Of a DNA stretch of 64,000 nucleotides, positions 1 through 12,814 are shown piece after piece. Each line of letters begins with the position of its first letter. Position 1 is the first letter of the stretch. The stretch comes from Lucifuga dentata (Eukaryota > Chordata > Actinopteri > Ophidiiformes > Bythitidae), in assembly GCA_014773175.1 (NCBI GenBank), contig VXCM01000926.1, forward strand, positions 62,001-126,000. Direction: 5' to 3'. The translations under genes were made by a program, and so were the position numbers. Below the pieces are notes generated by a model. That model worked only from the letters and a program-made list of their open reading frames with translations, was not told where the DNA came from and did not search any database.

Positions 1-237
1 CATAGAAGTGATTTATAAAAAAAAAAAAAANAAAAAAAAAAAAAGAAAAAGAAAAGACGAAATATCGAGATTTCTGCCTGACAGCGATGATATAAGGAAG
101 ACAGATAAATGGAATGATTGATTCACATCAAACAAGTAGTTGATTGGGAGGTCATAACACTGACTGTTTTCTTTTTCATCTTTTTTTTTTTTTTTTNTTT
201 TTTTTTTTTTTTGTTTTAAGTGCAAATGAAAGGCTCA

Positions 238-1059
238 CTGTCTTGCATTTTAATATGTGGGTCATTTAGGTTCATACACTTAGCAGTCAAGCAGCACTTT
301 CAAGTCGCACTTTCTTACAACTAGCTAATTTACTGGAGTCACAACTTTCAAAAACAGTTTATACTGACATTTTTCTCAATTACTTAGTGCTCATAAGTGG
401 AAAAAAATAAAAAAAAGTAAAGTGACCATAGAAACATTACACCAAGTGAAAAGAGAGCTATTGCTTGTCATCATTTAGTAAATTTGCGTGAATTTTGTTT
501 CACATAAAGAAAAAAAAATAGTAGATTTTTATACACATTTATTTGGATTATTTTTTTGACAAAACAACAAGGAATTAAAGTACTAAAAGTCTAGTATTAA
601 ATCACATGACTGAATAACAGCTGAATCAGTGCTTGGCAAACTTAATATCAAGCTTTGGTGATATGACTGATTTTGTTTAGGTGATAAACAAATATCAAAT
701 GTAATCCCTAGCAGACAAACATTAATTAGTTTTAAAAATGCCTTAACCTTCCCATAATCTGTACACAGGCCCATTTATAAAACTCTAGTTCCCATAAATC
801 ACTGATAAAATGATTAATTCATCACAGAGCCACAACAAACATTAATCTATCTTTAAACCATCATACAAATATCATACATACAGTTCACGCCCCGTTTAAA
901 ACTGGAGGCTGAAGCTATTGTTAAAATGCCATAATATAGTGGAAGTTCTTTATTCAGGCTGACTTACCCACACCTGTCCATTTCTGTATTACCTGCAGGA
1001 AACACAATCAAGTACTTACAAAGGAGAACAGACTGGAGGAAAAGCAGACAACTAAAATG

Positions 1060-1064
<5 letters not shown>
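238..1064. other. non-coding, AT-rich, nothing recognised
   Basis: Unique-looking AT-rich DNA with frequent stops in all frames and no repeat signature. It starts after two N-interrupted homopolymers (N at 31 and 197). Confidence 0.6.
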
Positions 1065-1118
<54 letters not shown>

Positions 1119-1132
1119 GAGCTTTATTGTTN

Positions 1133-1186
<54 letters not shown>

Positions 1187-1199
1187 GAGCTTTATTGTT
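1065..1199. repeat. (CAAT)n microsatellite plus 67-bp duplication around a single N
   Basis: Positions 1065-1131 and 1133-1199 are the same: CAAT repeats followed by CAGAGCTTTATTGTT, with N at 1132. The pattern matches the artefact in dag1. CAATCA repeats running into an AGCTTTATTG-type sequence resemble the simple tail of a fish non-LTR retrotransposon read backwards; that assignment is tentative. Confidence 0.8.
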
Positions 1200-1329
1200 A
1201 AACCACCCATATACAAGTACACAGGCTGGATCAAATGCTGTTTCAGGAGTTCCTGGTGCTACATTTAACATAATGCAAGTAGACAGGAAGTGCAGTAACA
1301 AGACAACGAGCATAGACAGAGAATAATGC

Positions 1330-3007
1330 ACACAAACACTTTTACTGTACTGAAGTAAGAGTAAAGGTCTGTGCAAGGAGTTCACAATTCCATAAAGTTC
1401 CATGATGTGGAGTTGCGCATTTTGGCATGTGCAAAAATTTAAGGATCAGATAAAGTGCAGATCCCTACCAGTGTCAAAACCAAACCATAACCATTATTAA
1501 AAATCCCTGGTTATTAATGTAAGAACAGACTGAGATGTTTGAGGTGTTTCACTTTTGTCTGTAATGGATCAAATGTTACTATTTTACCCTTAAACTTGAT
1601 GTATTCTATGGCTGTTTCACCTACATATGAAAAGTTTAAGGGCTTTTTCAGGGGAAAAAAGTGGTTCTACTTCTTAGTGGACATGAAAAAAAAATATGTA
1701 AAGAAGAACACAGACTCAGTTAAAACTCTGACATTTTGGCAGCAGTAGGAGTCAAACCGGTGTCTATAATCTCAGATAAACCTCACTTTGTCTGTGCGCT
1801 CTGCTGTAATTTACCTCATGCCAAGAAAGAACACATGAAGTAAACAGCTGAAAAGGAGCATCACGCCTGGCTGCAGTTTGCTCTCAATTTGTTTTATTGT
1901 GCCAAGACTTCCAAGCATGAGGATCTGTTTGCTGTCAAATGTCAACACCCATTTCCTTATACGCACAAAGCCACATGTCTGGGGTTCGTTCGCTGCAGCT
2001 GGTTCACGCCGTGTTGTTGCTGCTGACAAACAACAGTTCATTTGGTGAAGGATGAGCCACACATAGCTGCATTAAGACTACCGGGGATCCTGTGATTCAG
2101 TGCAAATTTAGGCCTGCCATAATCCTGCCAGAATCTAGAAAGACAGAGCCAGTGACTCACCAAATACTGCACCTGTATGACAGCGATACCGATATAAATA
2201 GATAGATGGATGCAGGAAAAACATGATTCACCAATTTGAGAGATCCTACGAAGGCTAGGCCTGGATTTGGGAAGCCAACACGAAAACAAAATCACCCACT
2301 TCGTAATAATTACACATCTGTTCGCACATCTGAGTCCTTAACAGGTCTCCATAGTAAGAACTAATAACATTGTTTCTCTCATTAAAGATATTCCGTCTCT
2401 CCTCCACCAGCTCTGGCCATGTTTGCAGCACAGCCAACAGAATTAGATCACTCATTCAGTCCATTTGGTCTTATCGGTTTGAGCCCAGAAAATGTGCGGT
2501 AATCACTTCTGTTCGCATGCATCATAAAGTAGCATTCAGGGAGGAGTTGCTATTGTCAGTGTAAACCAAAGAAGAAGAAAAAAACAGCCAAGGAAAGCCG
2601 CAAACCAGCACAGGTGCACACACATGTTGTTCCCACAAAGAAACACCACTTTGCTCTTTTCCAGCCCTGATGTCCCAAAAAAGTGTCTTTCTCCTTCACT
2701 TGGCATATTTCGCTTATGGAACCTTGACTTCTCCTCTTGTCAGGTTACGGTGATGTTTTCTTATGTGATCTTGTAGCTGTCACGGTGCTTGAGATAGAGG
2801 AAAAAGAGTACTCAGACCTTTACAACCTACAGGCCCGGTATTATAAAGATAATATTAAGAAAGACATTCACTGGCAGGTTATAGCTGGAGATGGCTCTTA
2901 AGGTTAGGGACAAAGTGAGATCACACACAATAGACTCTTGAATCTAGGGCAGCACTCCAAATTCACTTTATATTCTATATGCTTAATATGCTGTCTTATC
3001 CTGTTGA

Positions 3008-3010
<3 letters not shown>
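1330..3010. other. non-coding, no gene recognised
   Basis: Only short ORFs. One minus-strand ORF (2455-2255) was looked at as a possible decayed transposase but no motif holds. Confidence 0.5.

Positions 3011-3039
<29 letters not shown>
3011..3039. repeat. (TC)n microsatellite
   Basis: A perfect TC run of about 14 units. Confidence 0.95.
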
Positions 3040-3042
<3 letters not shown>

Positions 3043-3271
3043 TAAACCTTGGGCGCTCAGGCTCGAATCTGGTAAATCCACACACTAAAGAGCTCACACG
3101 TTTACTTTCAGATTTTAAGTTTAAGAAAATGTCATTACAAACCTACATCAAAAACTTTGTTCATACAACCAGAGCATCATGTTAAATTGTTTTGTTCAGG
3201 TTGATAACATGCTAATGATCAATAAGTGTCTGCAGTTCAAATAGACTCACTGTGGCTGCTTCTTCTTACCA

Positions 3272-3773
3272 TTTCAAGGGGACATACCATCCAGATTTCC
3301 ATGTTCTTATTTGCATTTAGAGGTATATATTTCAAAACCTCCACAAGTAATGTGCAAAAAAAAAAAAAAAACNAAAAAAAAAAAAAAAACACTTCTGCTC
3401 TCCCTTGCTGCAGCACTGCTGTGCACATCGAGTGAAAACTCCTGAAAAGCTTGCTCTGTTTTGATTGGCCAGCTGTCAGGCCTGAGCTGGCAACACCCAC
3501 CGACTGCAAAACACAGATGCTGGTCAAACACTCGCTTGTTAGCCTCATACTTAGTGTATGTGTCTAACCAGGTATGCAGGCATATGTGTTACATGTTGAT
3601 GTCAACATGTTATGGAAGTAAAGTAATAATTATCAAACAAGCTTTCAGGGCAGTTCAGGACTGTCTTAACTGGATGTGTTTCTATAGGCATCAGTTGCAA
3701 GTTTTGCATCTTTGACAATGTTCAACATAAACTCATTGCTATTGTACACTATAAAAATGATATGGTCCTTTAA
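3272..3773 (+). mobile_element. MITE family A, copy 1 (TTAA-flanked)
   Basis: Left end TTCAAGGGGACATA, right end the complement of TTAAAGGACCATA. The interior shares long blocks with copies at 8097, 30205, 32765 and 52118 (CTGCAGCACTG...GTGCACA, GATTGGCCAGCTGTCAGGC, GATGTCAACATGTTA, AGGCAGTTCAGGAC). It has no coding capacity. TTAA at the ends suggests a piggyBac-type target site, left TTAA mutated. An A-run with N at 3373 interrupts it. Confidence 0.8.
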
Positions 3774-4426
3774 CTCTTAAATGCATAGGACAGATCTTTA
3801 GCGACCTGGGACCATGTTACGCACCTCTAATTCATTCATTATTTTCAATAAGCCCTCAACCCCCTGCTATTCCTCAAATTCTTTGTTTTTAGCAGTTTTA
3901 TGGTTTCAACTTGTCACAATGGATGAAAATAATTGTTTTTCTAATTTTTTTTTTTTTGCTAAAAAGTGGTATAGGGTCACTTGGGACCCGATGTATGTAT
4001 GAGCGTCACTTTTTTTTTCTGGTATACAGGCAGCAGGTAATAGTTGTGTTCTTAACTTTGGTCCATAGTTGGCGCTGCAGTATCACTGATATGATGAACA
4101 AACGCTGAAACTAGCGGGAAGAAGGCTGTTTATGCTGTAAACTATGCTGCTAGCTTACTGCTACAGAAAGACGCTGCAGCGCCGTGTCAGAGATGCACCG
4201 GCTTTGATGACGGGATCTATAAGTCATTGTAAAAATATAATATGGCAATTTGTTTGTTTTGTTTTTTTTTTGNGGGGGGGGGGGGTTATTGTTCATAAAA
4301 TGTTCTGAAAAGTTTACAATTAAAAAATATTTCAGTTTGTAGCTCAATTTGTGTTGCACAACTTATGGGTCTCTAACGACCCGACGTATGTACGAATGGA
4401 CGGAAAACAACTTATGCATTTAAGGG
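3774..4426. mobile_element. piggyBac-like non-autonomous element, TTAA on both sides
   Basis: TTAA at 3770-3773 and 4427-4430. The ends are inverted repeats: plus-strand right end reads CTTATGCATTTAAGGG, left end CTCTTAAATGCATA. CCC(T) at the tip next to TTAA is typical of piggyBac-type elements. Short internal repeats (GACCCGATGTATGTA near the middle, GACCCGACGTATGTAC near the right end) suggest sub-terminal repeats. No ORF of note. N at 4273 lies in a G-run. Confidence 0.7.
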
Positions 4427-4430
4427 TTAA

Positions 4431-6160
4431 AACTTGTCTATGAAAAAAAAAAGACAAAAATGTTCTTATCTTGATGTAATATGACTTTATCCAAAAGCAG
4501 TTTGCAGCATGGTTTGCACCTAAATCTTTAACAATAATCTTCAGTGTCTATGTCATAAATCACAAGCCACAAGTCTTAATAAAAGTGTTTAATGAGAAGC
4601 AGCATCAGAATGTGTTTGGTACAGCTGACTGCTTGTTGAAGTCAATGAGCAGATTTAAACCAAGGCTGTGATGAACCTGACTTCTTTAGGTTTTTTATTA
4701 TCATTAATACAAACAGAAAACTGATGTGTGAAGTTGAAGTGTAATCATATAAAAACCAAATGAAATATGAAATAGTTGAATTTCAAGGGAGGTCAGTAGG
4801 TCAAAGGTGAAGGGGCACTATTTTTTTTTTTTTTTTNTTTTTTTTTTTTTTTTTGCAACATTCTAAAATATTCACAATTTATGCCGAAAGAGACTGTTAA
4901 GAAGGTCAAGAGGTTTGCAAAACACCTCTCCCAAGGTTTTTTTAATCCATGAAATAGAAATTACATTTCTTGTGTACTCTCACCACTTGGAAAAAAAAAC
5001 AAAAACAAGCTACAATAGCAGATAATTCTACTAACACCAGTCAATAACTTGCAAAAACCCAGCAGCGAACAAGATGAAAGATCCCATGCTCCCCTACTTG
5101 AAGTGTCATTACTGAATCACAGTCACCTAAACCAGCAGTGAACCTTTTCTAAGGGAAGATGTACAGCGATCATAAGAAAGCAGAGTTTACTTACTCTGCC
5201 CGATGAAAGAATGTCACATCTTTCAAATAAATCACACCCGGGACACGTTTCAAAAGGTCAGCGCTACCTGATAACACAATTAGTTTCATGATGTAAGTGA
5301 GCAACCTGACATGTCAATGTCAAACACGCAGCAGCACGGCTATCCTCCACAGACACACACACACATACACAGCTGGGAAGAGATTTACACAACAAGATGG
5401 TTTTTAACTCTCACTAGCACAGATCAGACATTTTCCTCACTTTCAACCAGCTCTGCTGTAATGAAATCAGATCGCATCAAATCAGAATTGACATTTTGAT
5501 CTTTTGCAGCAATGACAATATATAGCGAGAAGCCAACTTCATTTGACATTAGTATTACCAGGTAGAGTCCGTAATTTGATTCTATCCATGGATATTAGTC
5601 ATTTTCACTCTGCCATCTGGAGAATCAGCACACAGAGGGACCAAAGTAATCCAGAGACACAAAACGCACCATGCCAGTGTCGTGGCAGATGCAGTACTGT
5701 TTCACTTTTTCCATTATGTTCTTTATTTGTTGTCATGACCTTATTTTGAAGAATGGGATTATTTAAATTCAGCATTATCTAGTTTAATATAAGGTAATAC
5801 CATCCCATCACAAAGATAATCTGGATGCACAGTCTAGTCAGAGAAACATCACGTCATTTAAAATGGAATTAAAACACTCCAGAATGACAGTTAACTGAAA
5901 TTACATGTTTTGGCTGTAATTTGTACTTTGATACCTGAAAATGTTGCAGACATGAAACATGATTCTGACAGGAATGCGAACAGCCAAAGCTGAGTGATGT
6001 GTGACTTTTTAAAGTGGTTTAAACTGCAAGGATGTTTGCAATGATTGTAAAATGTAAATCCTGTCAAATGGGAACATTACCATCCAACCAGCTGCCTCTA
6101 ACAAATGTTGGCTTAAATTCTTTATGCAATGAAAAGGAAATAAAGACCGCGTGCATAAAG
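4431..6160. other. non-coding, no gene recognised
   Basis: A poly-T run with N at 4837, otherwise unremarkable AT-rich sequence. Confidence 0.5.
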
Positions 6161-6162
6161 CC

Positions 6163-6173
6163 ACACACACACA

Positions 6174-6205
<32 letters not shown>
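6163..6205. repeat. (CA)n microsatellite
   Basis: A CA run with one CATA interruption. Confidence 0.95.
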
Positions 6206-6347
6206 TATCTACAGTATAAGTGGAGCCAAGCCAAGACACAAGCTAGTAAGTTAATAATAGGTACCATGAAAAAAAAATGTTGACATTTGCACATACAACA
6301 ATCAATGAAGAAACCGTCAATGTCATATATACAGTATATGAGTACAA

Positions 6348-6394
6348 ACACGCGCACGCACGCGCGCGTGCACACACACACACACACACACACA
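6348..6394. repeat. alternating purine-pyrimidine CG/CA tract
   Basis: CACGCGCACGCACGCGCGCG followed by a TG/CA run: 40+ nt of strict alternation including CGCGCGCG, a good Z-DNA former. Confidence 0.9.
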
Positions 6395-6399
6395 CTCCA

Positions 6400-7636
6400 G
6401 CTGGCAGAGCAATGTGTTGCTTGGCATTCTGCAAATGTCAGAAGGATAGTGTTCACAAATATTCAGCCAGGCACCTGGGAGATTACATTTTATCAACATA
6501 CAAATGAGCACTGCTTCATACTACACTGGGCACTGTGACAGAATACTAACCATGGTTGAGGTGATAGGAAAATGGCTGTGACATTGAATTGTGGTTCCCG
6601 TGTGTGTGTGTGTGCATGCCTGCTTGCTCTAGAGAGAGCTTGCGTGAATATGTGTGTCCATGCATTTTGCTGTGTGTTTGCCTTTGAATTTGCACGCGAC
6701 TATGTGCCTGGTGCATCATTGTGTGTATATACATGCACACTGTGTGTTCTTGAACCAGCAAAGCTGTGATGTGGATTTCTGTTGCCTGCAGTGTCAATGT
6801 ATCTGAATATGAAAGGTGAATAATCAAGAAGGGAGACCCTGACGCTCACTGGCATTTATTTTACCTGCAGCCCAGAGACTTAGATTATGTGCAAATCACT
6901 TTAGGGACGACAGATAATATTAACATGATCTTCACACAAAAATGCAGTAGCATACAGACTGCCTGCTTTTAACAAGGCAAAAGTTATTGTATAATTCTTA
7001 AAATAATTGATGATCATACTAATGCACAACAAAAGCAGGAGAGAGAGATAATGCACAGCCACCACGAAGGGCCTCCTCTGATAGGGGATGCACGAAAACA
7101 GCAGTTCAGTTCACGGCCACATAAGTGACCAAAAACGACAGGAAAATTGCTAAATCTCTTCTTCCTTTTTTGATAAACAGCATTAGTGTCTTTAAAGCCC
7201 CTCGCATGTTATGGGAGGTGTAAAGCTGCTCGTTTCAATCTGAGAGAAAGAGAAAAGACACGCTAATAATATTTACTCAATGAATTCTGAAGGTCAGACA
7301 GTGTGAAAGTTAATCAGCTACTGTTAGCAACAATGATTATAGCGCTCATCCCTGATGCTTTTTTCTGTGAGCCACAGTATTGAATCCCTAAACAGCTGAT
7401 ATATGAGATATTGATGCTGTGATATGCTTGGGTTTTTCCACAGGTATCAATATATAATTTATTCTCTGTTATCATACACTTCAAATATCTATCTTTATGT
7501 ATGTGTGTATGTAAGTACTATTTATTTTCTCATCAGTATGTAAAGTGTTTAGTGGATATACAGACCCTGAAGTGATCTGATACAGTGAAGTACCTTATAC
7601 AAAAGAGGGAGCTGGGTGCTATAAACACAAAATAAT
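6400..7636. other. non-coding, no gene recognised
   Basis: TG-rich around 6600-6740, otherwise unremarkable. The ORFs here are read-throughs of CA/TG repeats. Confidence 0.5.
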
Positions 7637-7638
7637 AT

Positions 7639-7666
7639 TGTGTGTGTGTGTGTGTGTGTGTGTGTG
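7639..7666. repeat. (TG)n microsatellite
   Basis: A perfect TG run, about 14 units. Confidence 0.95.
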
Positions 7667-8096
7667 AGCACCATATTAACTTTTTTTGAAAGCAAATATG
7701 AATAAGAAGTCACACTTTTCTGTTTCTAAACAGAAAAAAAAAGGATTTAGAGATGCTAGATGGATAGATGTACAGATAGACTGATAGAAAGGTAAACCTT
7801 ATGAGCTGGGAGCTGTTGCCATGCCAACGACTCATCACCTTTAAAATGCCCCTCTGGCTTTCTTAGAAATTGATACGGACAAATGAGAGGAAATGTCATT
7901 CTTCTTTAAAGGATGTAAGATTTAATTGCTTCCTTTTCTCCGTCCACTTTTCTTAACCTCATGAATTCAAAATCACTACGCCTACTGAAATGAAAATGTT
8001 GAGAGCAATGAAATGTGTCCAAAATTAAGAATCAATTTTCTTAATTAATCTGTCCCAAAGACTAAAACAATGTAGACACATTCACAATTTGTGATT

Positions 8097-8624
8097 CTAA
8101 AGGAGGCTTCTTATGCAGATTTCCTGGTTCCTATTTTCATTTTGGGATCTATTTTATGCGATGTATTAATTTAAAAAAAATAAATAAATAATCATCCACC
8201 TTCTGCAGCACCACTGTGCACACTAATTGAAAACAGGCCTTTTAAGCTATTGTCTCTTTAAGACCCCCCCCCAATTAACTCACTATGTTCTGATTGGCTA
8301 GCTCTGTCAGGCCTGAGTTGGCAAATACAGATGCTGGCCAAACACTCGCTCATTAGCCTTGTACATTGTGTGTGTGTGTGTGTGTAGGTGTGTTTGTCTA
8401 CTCAGGTGTGTTGGTGGGTAAATTCACCTGTCTTACATGCTGACATCAACATGTTACAGAACTAATCAAAAACAAAGCTTTAAAGGCAGTTCAGGACCTA
8501 CAGGCTTGTCGTAATGGGTGTATCTTAAGTTTTGCAACTTTGAACAAGAATCAATATATTCTTTTTACTTTATTATATTTTAAAATGAGGGAAGAATAAC
8601 AAAAAAAGCAGAATGTACCTTTAT
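8097..8624 (+). mobile_element. MITE family A, copy 2
   Basis: Co-linear with copy 1: CTGCAGCACCACTGTGCACA, CTGATTGGCTAGCT, TCAGGCCTGAGTTGGCAAA, GCTGGCCAAACACTCGCT, ACATCAACATGTTACAG, GGCAGTTCAGGACCTA, and the right tip GAATGTACCTTTA. A TG run has expanded inside it (~8368-8385). Both TTAA tips are mutated, so it is an old copy. Confidence 0.75.
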
Positions 8625-8928
8625 TGTTGACTGTTGATTGAAAGTCCTTTAAATGTTTCTCTGTGTTGTTGCCATAGGACTGACGTTTTAATACGTTGCC
8701 ATAGGATTGATGTTAAATCACGCATCACTTCATTCCTAATGTAACATGTAAATATGTAGATGCATGTGTAAAAAGTGTGTTTCTGTGGTGAAGTGGTGTC
8801 CCAGAAAGCAACAGAGCTCATCTAAATGCCTTTAAAAATGTGCTTTTTCCTTCATAACAAAGAAGCATCGAGCCCTCTCATTCTCCTTTTCCAGCAGTGT
8901 GGTTTTCTCACAATGTGCCACTCACAGA

Positions 8929-8953
8929 ACACACACACACACACACACACACA
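8929..8953. repeat. (AC)n microsatellite
   Basis: A perfect AC run, followed about 20 nt later by an A-run (8973-8990). Confidence 0.95.
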
Positions 8954-9339
8954 TGCTTAAAATGATGGATTTAAAAAAAAAAAAAAAAAATACAGGTAGA
9001 AACATGTCAATAGCTGTGGCATTTACATGAAAATGGAAGAAAGAAAGAGAAAGGAGCATTTCAGTAAAACTAGACAAGAACTCATTATGCGGTTTACAAA
9101 AGTGACAGAGGGGTGGGTGGGATGAAAGAGAGGAAGAGGAGCGAGAAAGAAGTAGAGGCAGACAAGGAGAGGAGAGAGACACTGTTCACACCTCCCTATT
9201 GGAAGAGACAAGGTCAAGAACACTCAGTGTGACAAGATGAGTGATTGGAGAGGAGATTCAAGCAGAATCTGTTCCATTAAAATTACTGGGATTCAGACAA
9301 GTGTGCTGCCTTTTAGTGTGTCTGTCCACACAAGAAAGG

Positions 9340-9380
9340 AAGATGGACAGGCAGATGGACGGACAGACAGACAGACAATA
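9340..9380. repeat. degenerate (GACA)n/(GGAC)n
   Basis: GGACAGGCAGATGGACGGAC followed by GACAGACAGACAATAAG, a short impure tetranucleotide run. Confidence 0.75.
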
Positions 9381-9813
9381 AGAAAGTTTTTGTCCACTCC
9401 TTTTCAAATACTGGTAGTAATTGATGAGATACAGTTTGATTTGATGTCGATAAGAGCAAATATCGTCATACAACCATGTTTCCTCATTCTTAAATGCCTG
9501 TTACCAGCATCTTTAAGCATTTGCCTTGAAAGAGGCATTACTACTGTACTTCTTTACATACATGTCAGGGAAGTGATTTATAAAACACAACGTTACACAA
9601 AATTAAGCCCGGTTTCATTCTGGTGGTAAATTTCAGCAGTAAGAAATCTGAGTGATATTTTGAACTGTATTTGCCTCATATGTGTTAGTGATCGATAAAT
9701 GGAATATTTAAGCCCACAAGTTGATCAGTCAGTTTATTTAAATGGTGAGTTTTGATCTGATCTCACACAAGTTCTCATGGTTCTGCACCTCTTCCTCAAG
9801 CTGCATCCTGCTG

Positions 9814-9815
9814 TG

Positions 9816-9858
<43 letters not shown>

Positions 9859-9859
9859 T
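9814..9859. repeat. compound (CT)n(CA)n microsatellite
   Basis: CT units switch directly to CA units. Confidence 0.95.
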
Positions 9860-12074
9860 GCCCTCCATCCCCTGTGCACCAGGACTCCAGTGTCTGCATC
9901 TCTTATCTCTCTTAACTTAGTTTAATCTCTCAAAATGTGGAACTCTTAAGCTGAGAATTTTTTTTTTTTTTTTTTTTTTTTTTGCCAATGCATCGTCAAT
10001 TTTACTTTGACAGCAGAAGAAGCTAAAAATTGGAGTTCTCAAATGTGCAGCAGGTTATTAACATGATGATCTTTATTTGCTTTTACCTGTGACACACCTT
10101 ACAACAATGAGACAGTAATGGGTCACAGTACACTGATTAACCTAAGGGAAATTAGCATCACACTGTGTGGTTACTTACATTTTTTTTTTTTTTATGAATT
10201 ACCCCATTGACTTTTAATTTCTGACATGAATTTTGAAACAGGCAATATGACAATTAACTTATTATATTATTATATATTTAATACATAACAACTAGTATGT
10301 TCGGGCAGAGCTTTCATTGTCTTGTTTTATAGACTTGCTAAACAAAATCAGTGACTCAGTCATGCTTCTGTCTTTTAACGAGTTTTGGAAGAAATACTCT
10401 ATTTGGCAATAATAAATGGTGGAACATATTTTAACTAGAAAGGCCAAACAAAAATCTTCTTTTCAAGCCGAAAAGCTACTGATAATGCTAAATGTTGACA
10501 AATATTTTGACAAATACAAATATACAACACTGTTTTCAAGGCCTTCCTAGTTTGTTGTTTGCAGAGTGTGACAATATGAAGGAAAACTTTTCTGCAAGTT
10601 CTCACAGATGAATAAACGTAACCAGCTGTTATCAAAAGATGTGACTTCAGAAGGCTAAGCTGGTAAATTATTGCAGAAAGGATTAGAAATTAAACTTATG
10701 TTTTCACCTGTTGCTCGGAGGGCAGGAATCCTTTGTTTTTGCCTTCTAATGGGTTTGTGTTTGATCCTGTGTTTTTTTTTTTATCGACTGAGATGATGGT
10801 GAAGGGACTAAATTGGTGTATTTTTCTGGTTGTCTTGGTGTTTTTAACTATTTGAAATATCCGCTTGAGACTATGGATGTTTTTGTATCAAGCACAACAT
10901 GAAACAGAAAGAGAAAGCAGAAACTGGCGATTTTTTTAGGGTTCTATATTATGTCACAAACTAAACTTAAGCAGACAGAAACCCAGGACAGGAAAGACTG
11001 AAGAGAAGAAGCAATGGTTTTCACTGAATTGTTCACTTTCGTGTCTCTAAGCCATTGTTGAGACACTGACTTTACACTTTCAGCTCTGCTGTGTTATTGT
11101 AATTTCAATGTGTTTGGTGCTGAGTGTTTTTTTTCCATCGACCAAGATGATTCAAAGAGAAGAAACATCTGGTGTTTAGTTGGGTTCTCAGTGAGTGAAA
11201 TTAAATGTACATAAAATTTAAATTATATATAAAATGGAATGACTCAGAGAGTAATTTCTTTGCTGTGTGATGCTGAACAAAACAAACCTTTTTGTTGAAC
11301 ATACATTTGCTGAACAGCACTCAGTAAAAACATGGAATAGCTAAGGATTTAGAAAGTTCTTTCATAAATATGACACATAACTAGAACCCTGTAACAAATA
11401 ACTATATCATCTCTCAGCTAAGCCATCATTTTCTTTTTCATTTCTCACAACAATCAATGATTTTCCTCCAATTCTCATTAAGTAAAAATCCTGTGAACAG
11501 ATATTATTTGAGGTTTCAGGATCAGCAAAGCCCTTTTGTAAATTTCTGACAGCTGCAGAAAATAATGGCTGTTAATACTTGTATCAACAATACGGCTTTA
11601 ATGTGATTAAAGCAATAATGGCAGTAAGGCATTTGCATTAATGGGTGATCCTTTCCAGCATCTGTAGCTATATGGAAGCCTTCTCTTTCAGCTGATCAAA
11701 TCTCTTCCATCATGTTTCTTTGCACATATCAAACTGCTTTCAGTCAATATTCCACATGACTTTCTCTTTAGTTACTGTAGGCCAAATCCTCAGAGTTACA
11801 CAGGACAGACAGCTGTGAAACAGACATGAAATAGATTCTGCTATGACAAAGAAGTTTAAGATCAGTGACGTCTGGGGGGAAAATCAGACGTGCTTGTATT
11901 ATAGCATGACTGATATGTGACAAACTGACAGCCCAAATCTAAAAATAGTACTTAAAGACAAATCTCACTGGTATTTTTTGCAAAGACAGAATTGGGGTGT
12001 AGCTGCCATTGATGTGCTAAGTTAGGATAAAAACAGGATGTCTAATATTAAGTGAAATGCTGATGTATGGCACA
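9860..12074. other. non-coding, no gene recognised
   Basis: AT-rich with T-runs at 9959-9983 and 10178-10193. No ORF above 70 codons and no transposon ends recognised. Confidence 0.5.
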
Positions 12075-12076
12075 TA

Positions 12077-12442
12077 CAGTGGGGTCCAAAAGTCTGAGAC
12101 CACTGTGAAAATGCTTCTGTTTTGCATTCTTTTGAATTTAGTACAAAATTTTTCATTACAAATGATAATATCATCTTAACAATTTGAGTGAAAAGTTGAA
12201 TCTTTGAAAAATGTACATGAATTTCAGAATATCTTAGTATTTGGTATGCCCCCCTTTTGCTCTAATGACAGCATGCACTCCAGCTGGCATGGACTCCACA
12301 AAAGTTTGTGCAAAACCTGATGAGCCAAGTTATCCCAGCATGATTTGACAGTGTTCCAGAAAGCTTCTTGAGATGTCAGACTTTCTGGACATCACAGATT
12401 TTCGATGACTCTCAGATGACTTTTCAGACTTTTGGATCTCAC
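12077..12442. mobile_element. Tc1/mariner-type non-autonomous element (TA-flanked)
   Basis: Left end CAGTGGGGTCCAAAAGTCTG preceded by TA (12075-12076). The right end, read backwards, is GTGAGATCCAAAAGTCTG with TA at 12443-12444. It is 366 bp, has no transposase ORF, and has Tc1-type inverted repeats. Confidence 0.8.
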
Positions 12443-12477
12443 TATCCATGAATCTTATTCTTTACTACTTTTATTTA

Positions 12478-12812
12478 AAGGCAGTCCCCGACTTACGAAT
12501 GTCCAACTTACAATCTGTAGTTATACGAACCAATCGCCATGAAGCATATTAAATTAAAAATGTTTCGTAATAACGAATGGCGCACTACTTTGTGACACAT
12601 CAAAACATTGCATGTCGTCAGCAGTTCAGCAGTATTATTATTTTTGCAATGTTTTAGTATATCTGGAAGTGTTTCTTTAATGTTTCTTATGCATAGAAAG
12701 GTAAAATATATACGCTAGATACGCACCTTATGTAACTGTTCTGACCTACGTACAAATCCGACTTAAAGACAGCCGTAGGAAAGGAACTCATTCGTAACCT
12801 GGGGACTGCCTG
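12478..12812. mobile_element. TA-flanked MITE with GGCAGTCCCC inverted repeats
   Basis: Left end GGCAGTCCCCGACTTACGAA; right end, read backwards, GGCAGTCCCCAGGTTACGAA. TA at 12476-12477 and 12813-12814. Sub-terminal CGTAAC/TTACGA motifs recur. About 335 bp, no ORF. The ends resemble pogo/Tigger-type elements; the family is not certain. Confidence 0.8.
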
Positions 12813-12814
12813 TA

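Noticed and set aside
2255..2455. Minus-strand ORF (LLAVLQTWPELVEERRNIF) considered as a remnant Myb/SANT or MADF-like transposase domain.
   Set aside because: No diagnostic tryptophan spacing, no terminal repeats found around it, and the frame ends quickly.
6009..6538. Overlapping ORFs of 60-130 codons on both strands.
   Set aside because: They are made by CA/TG and CG repeats; translations are Cys-Val or His-Thr runs.
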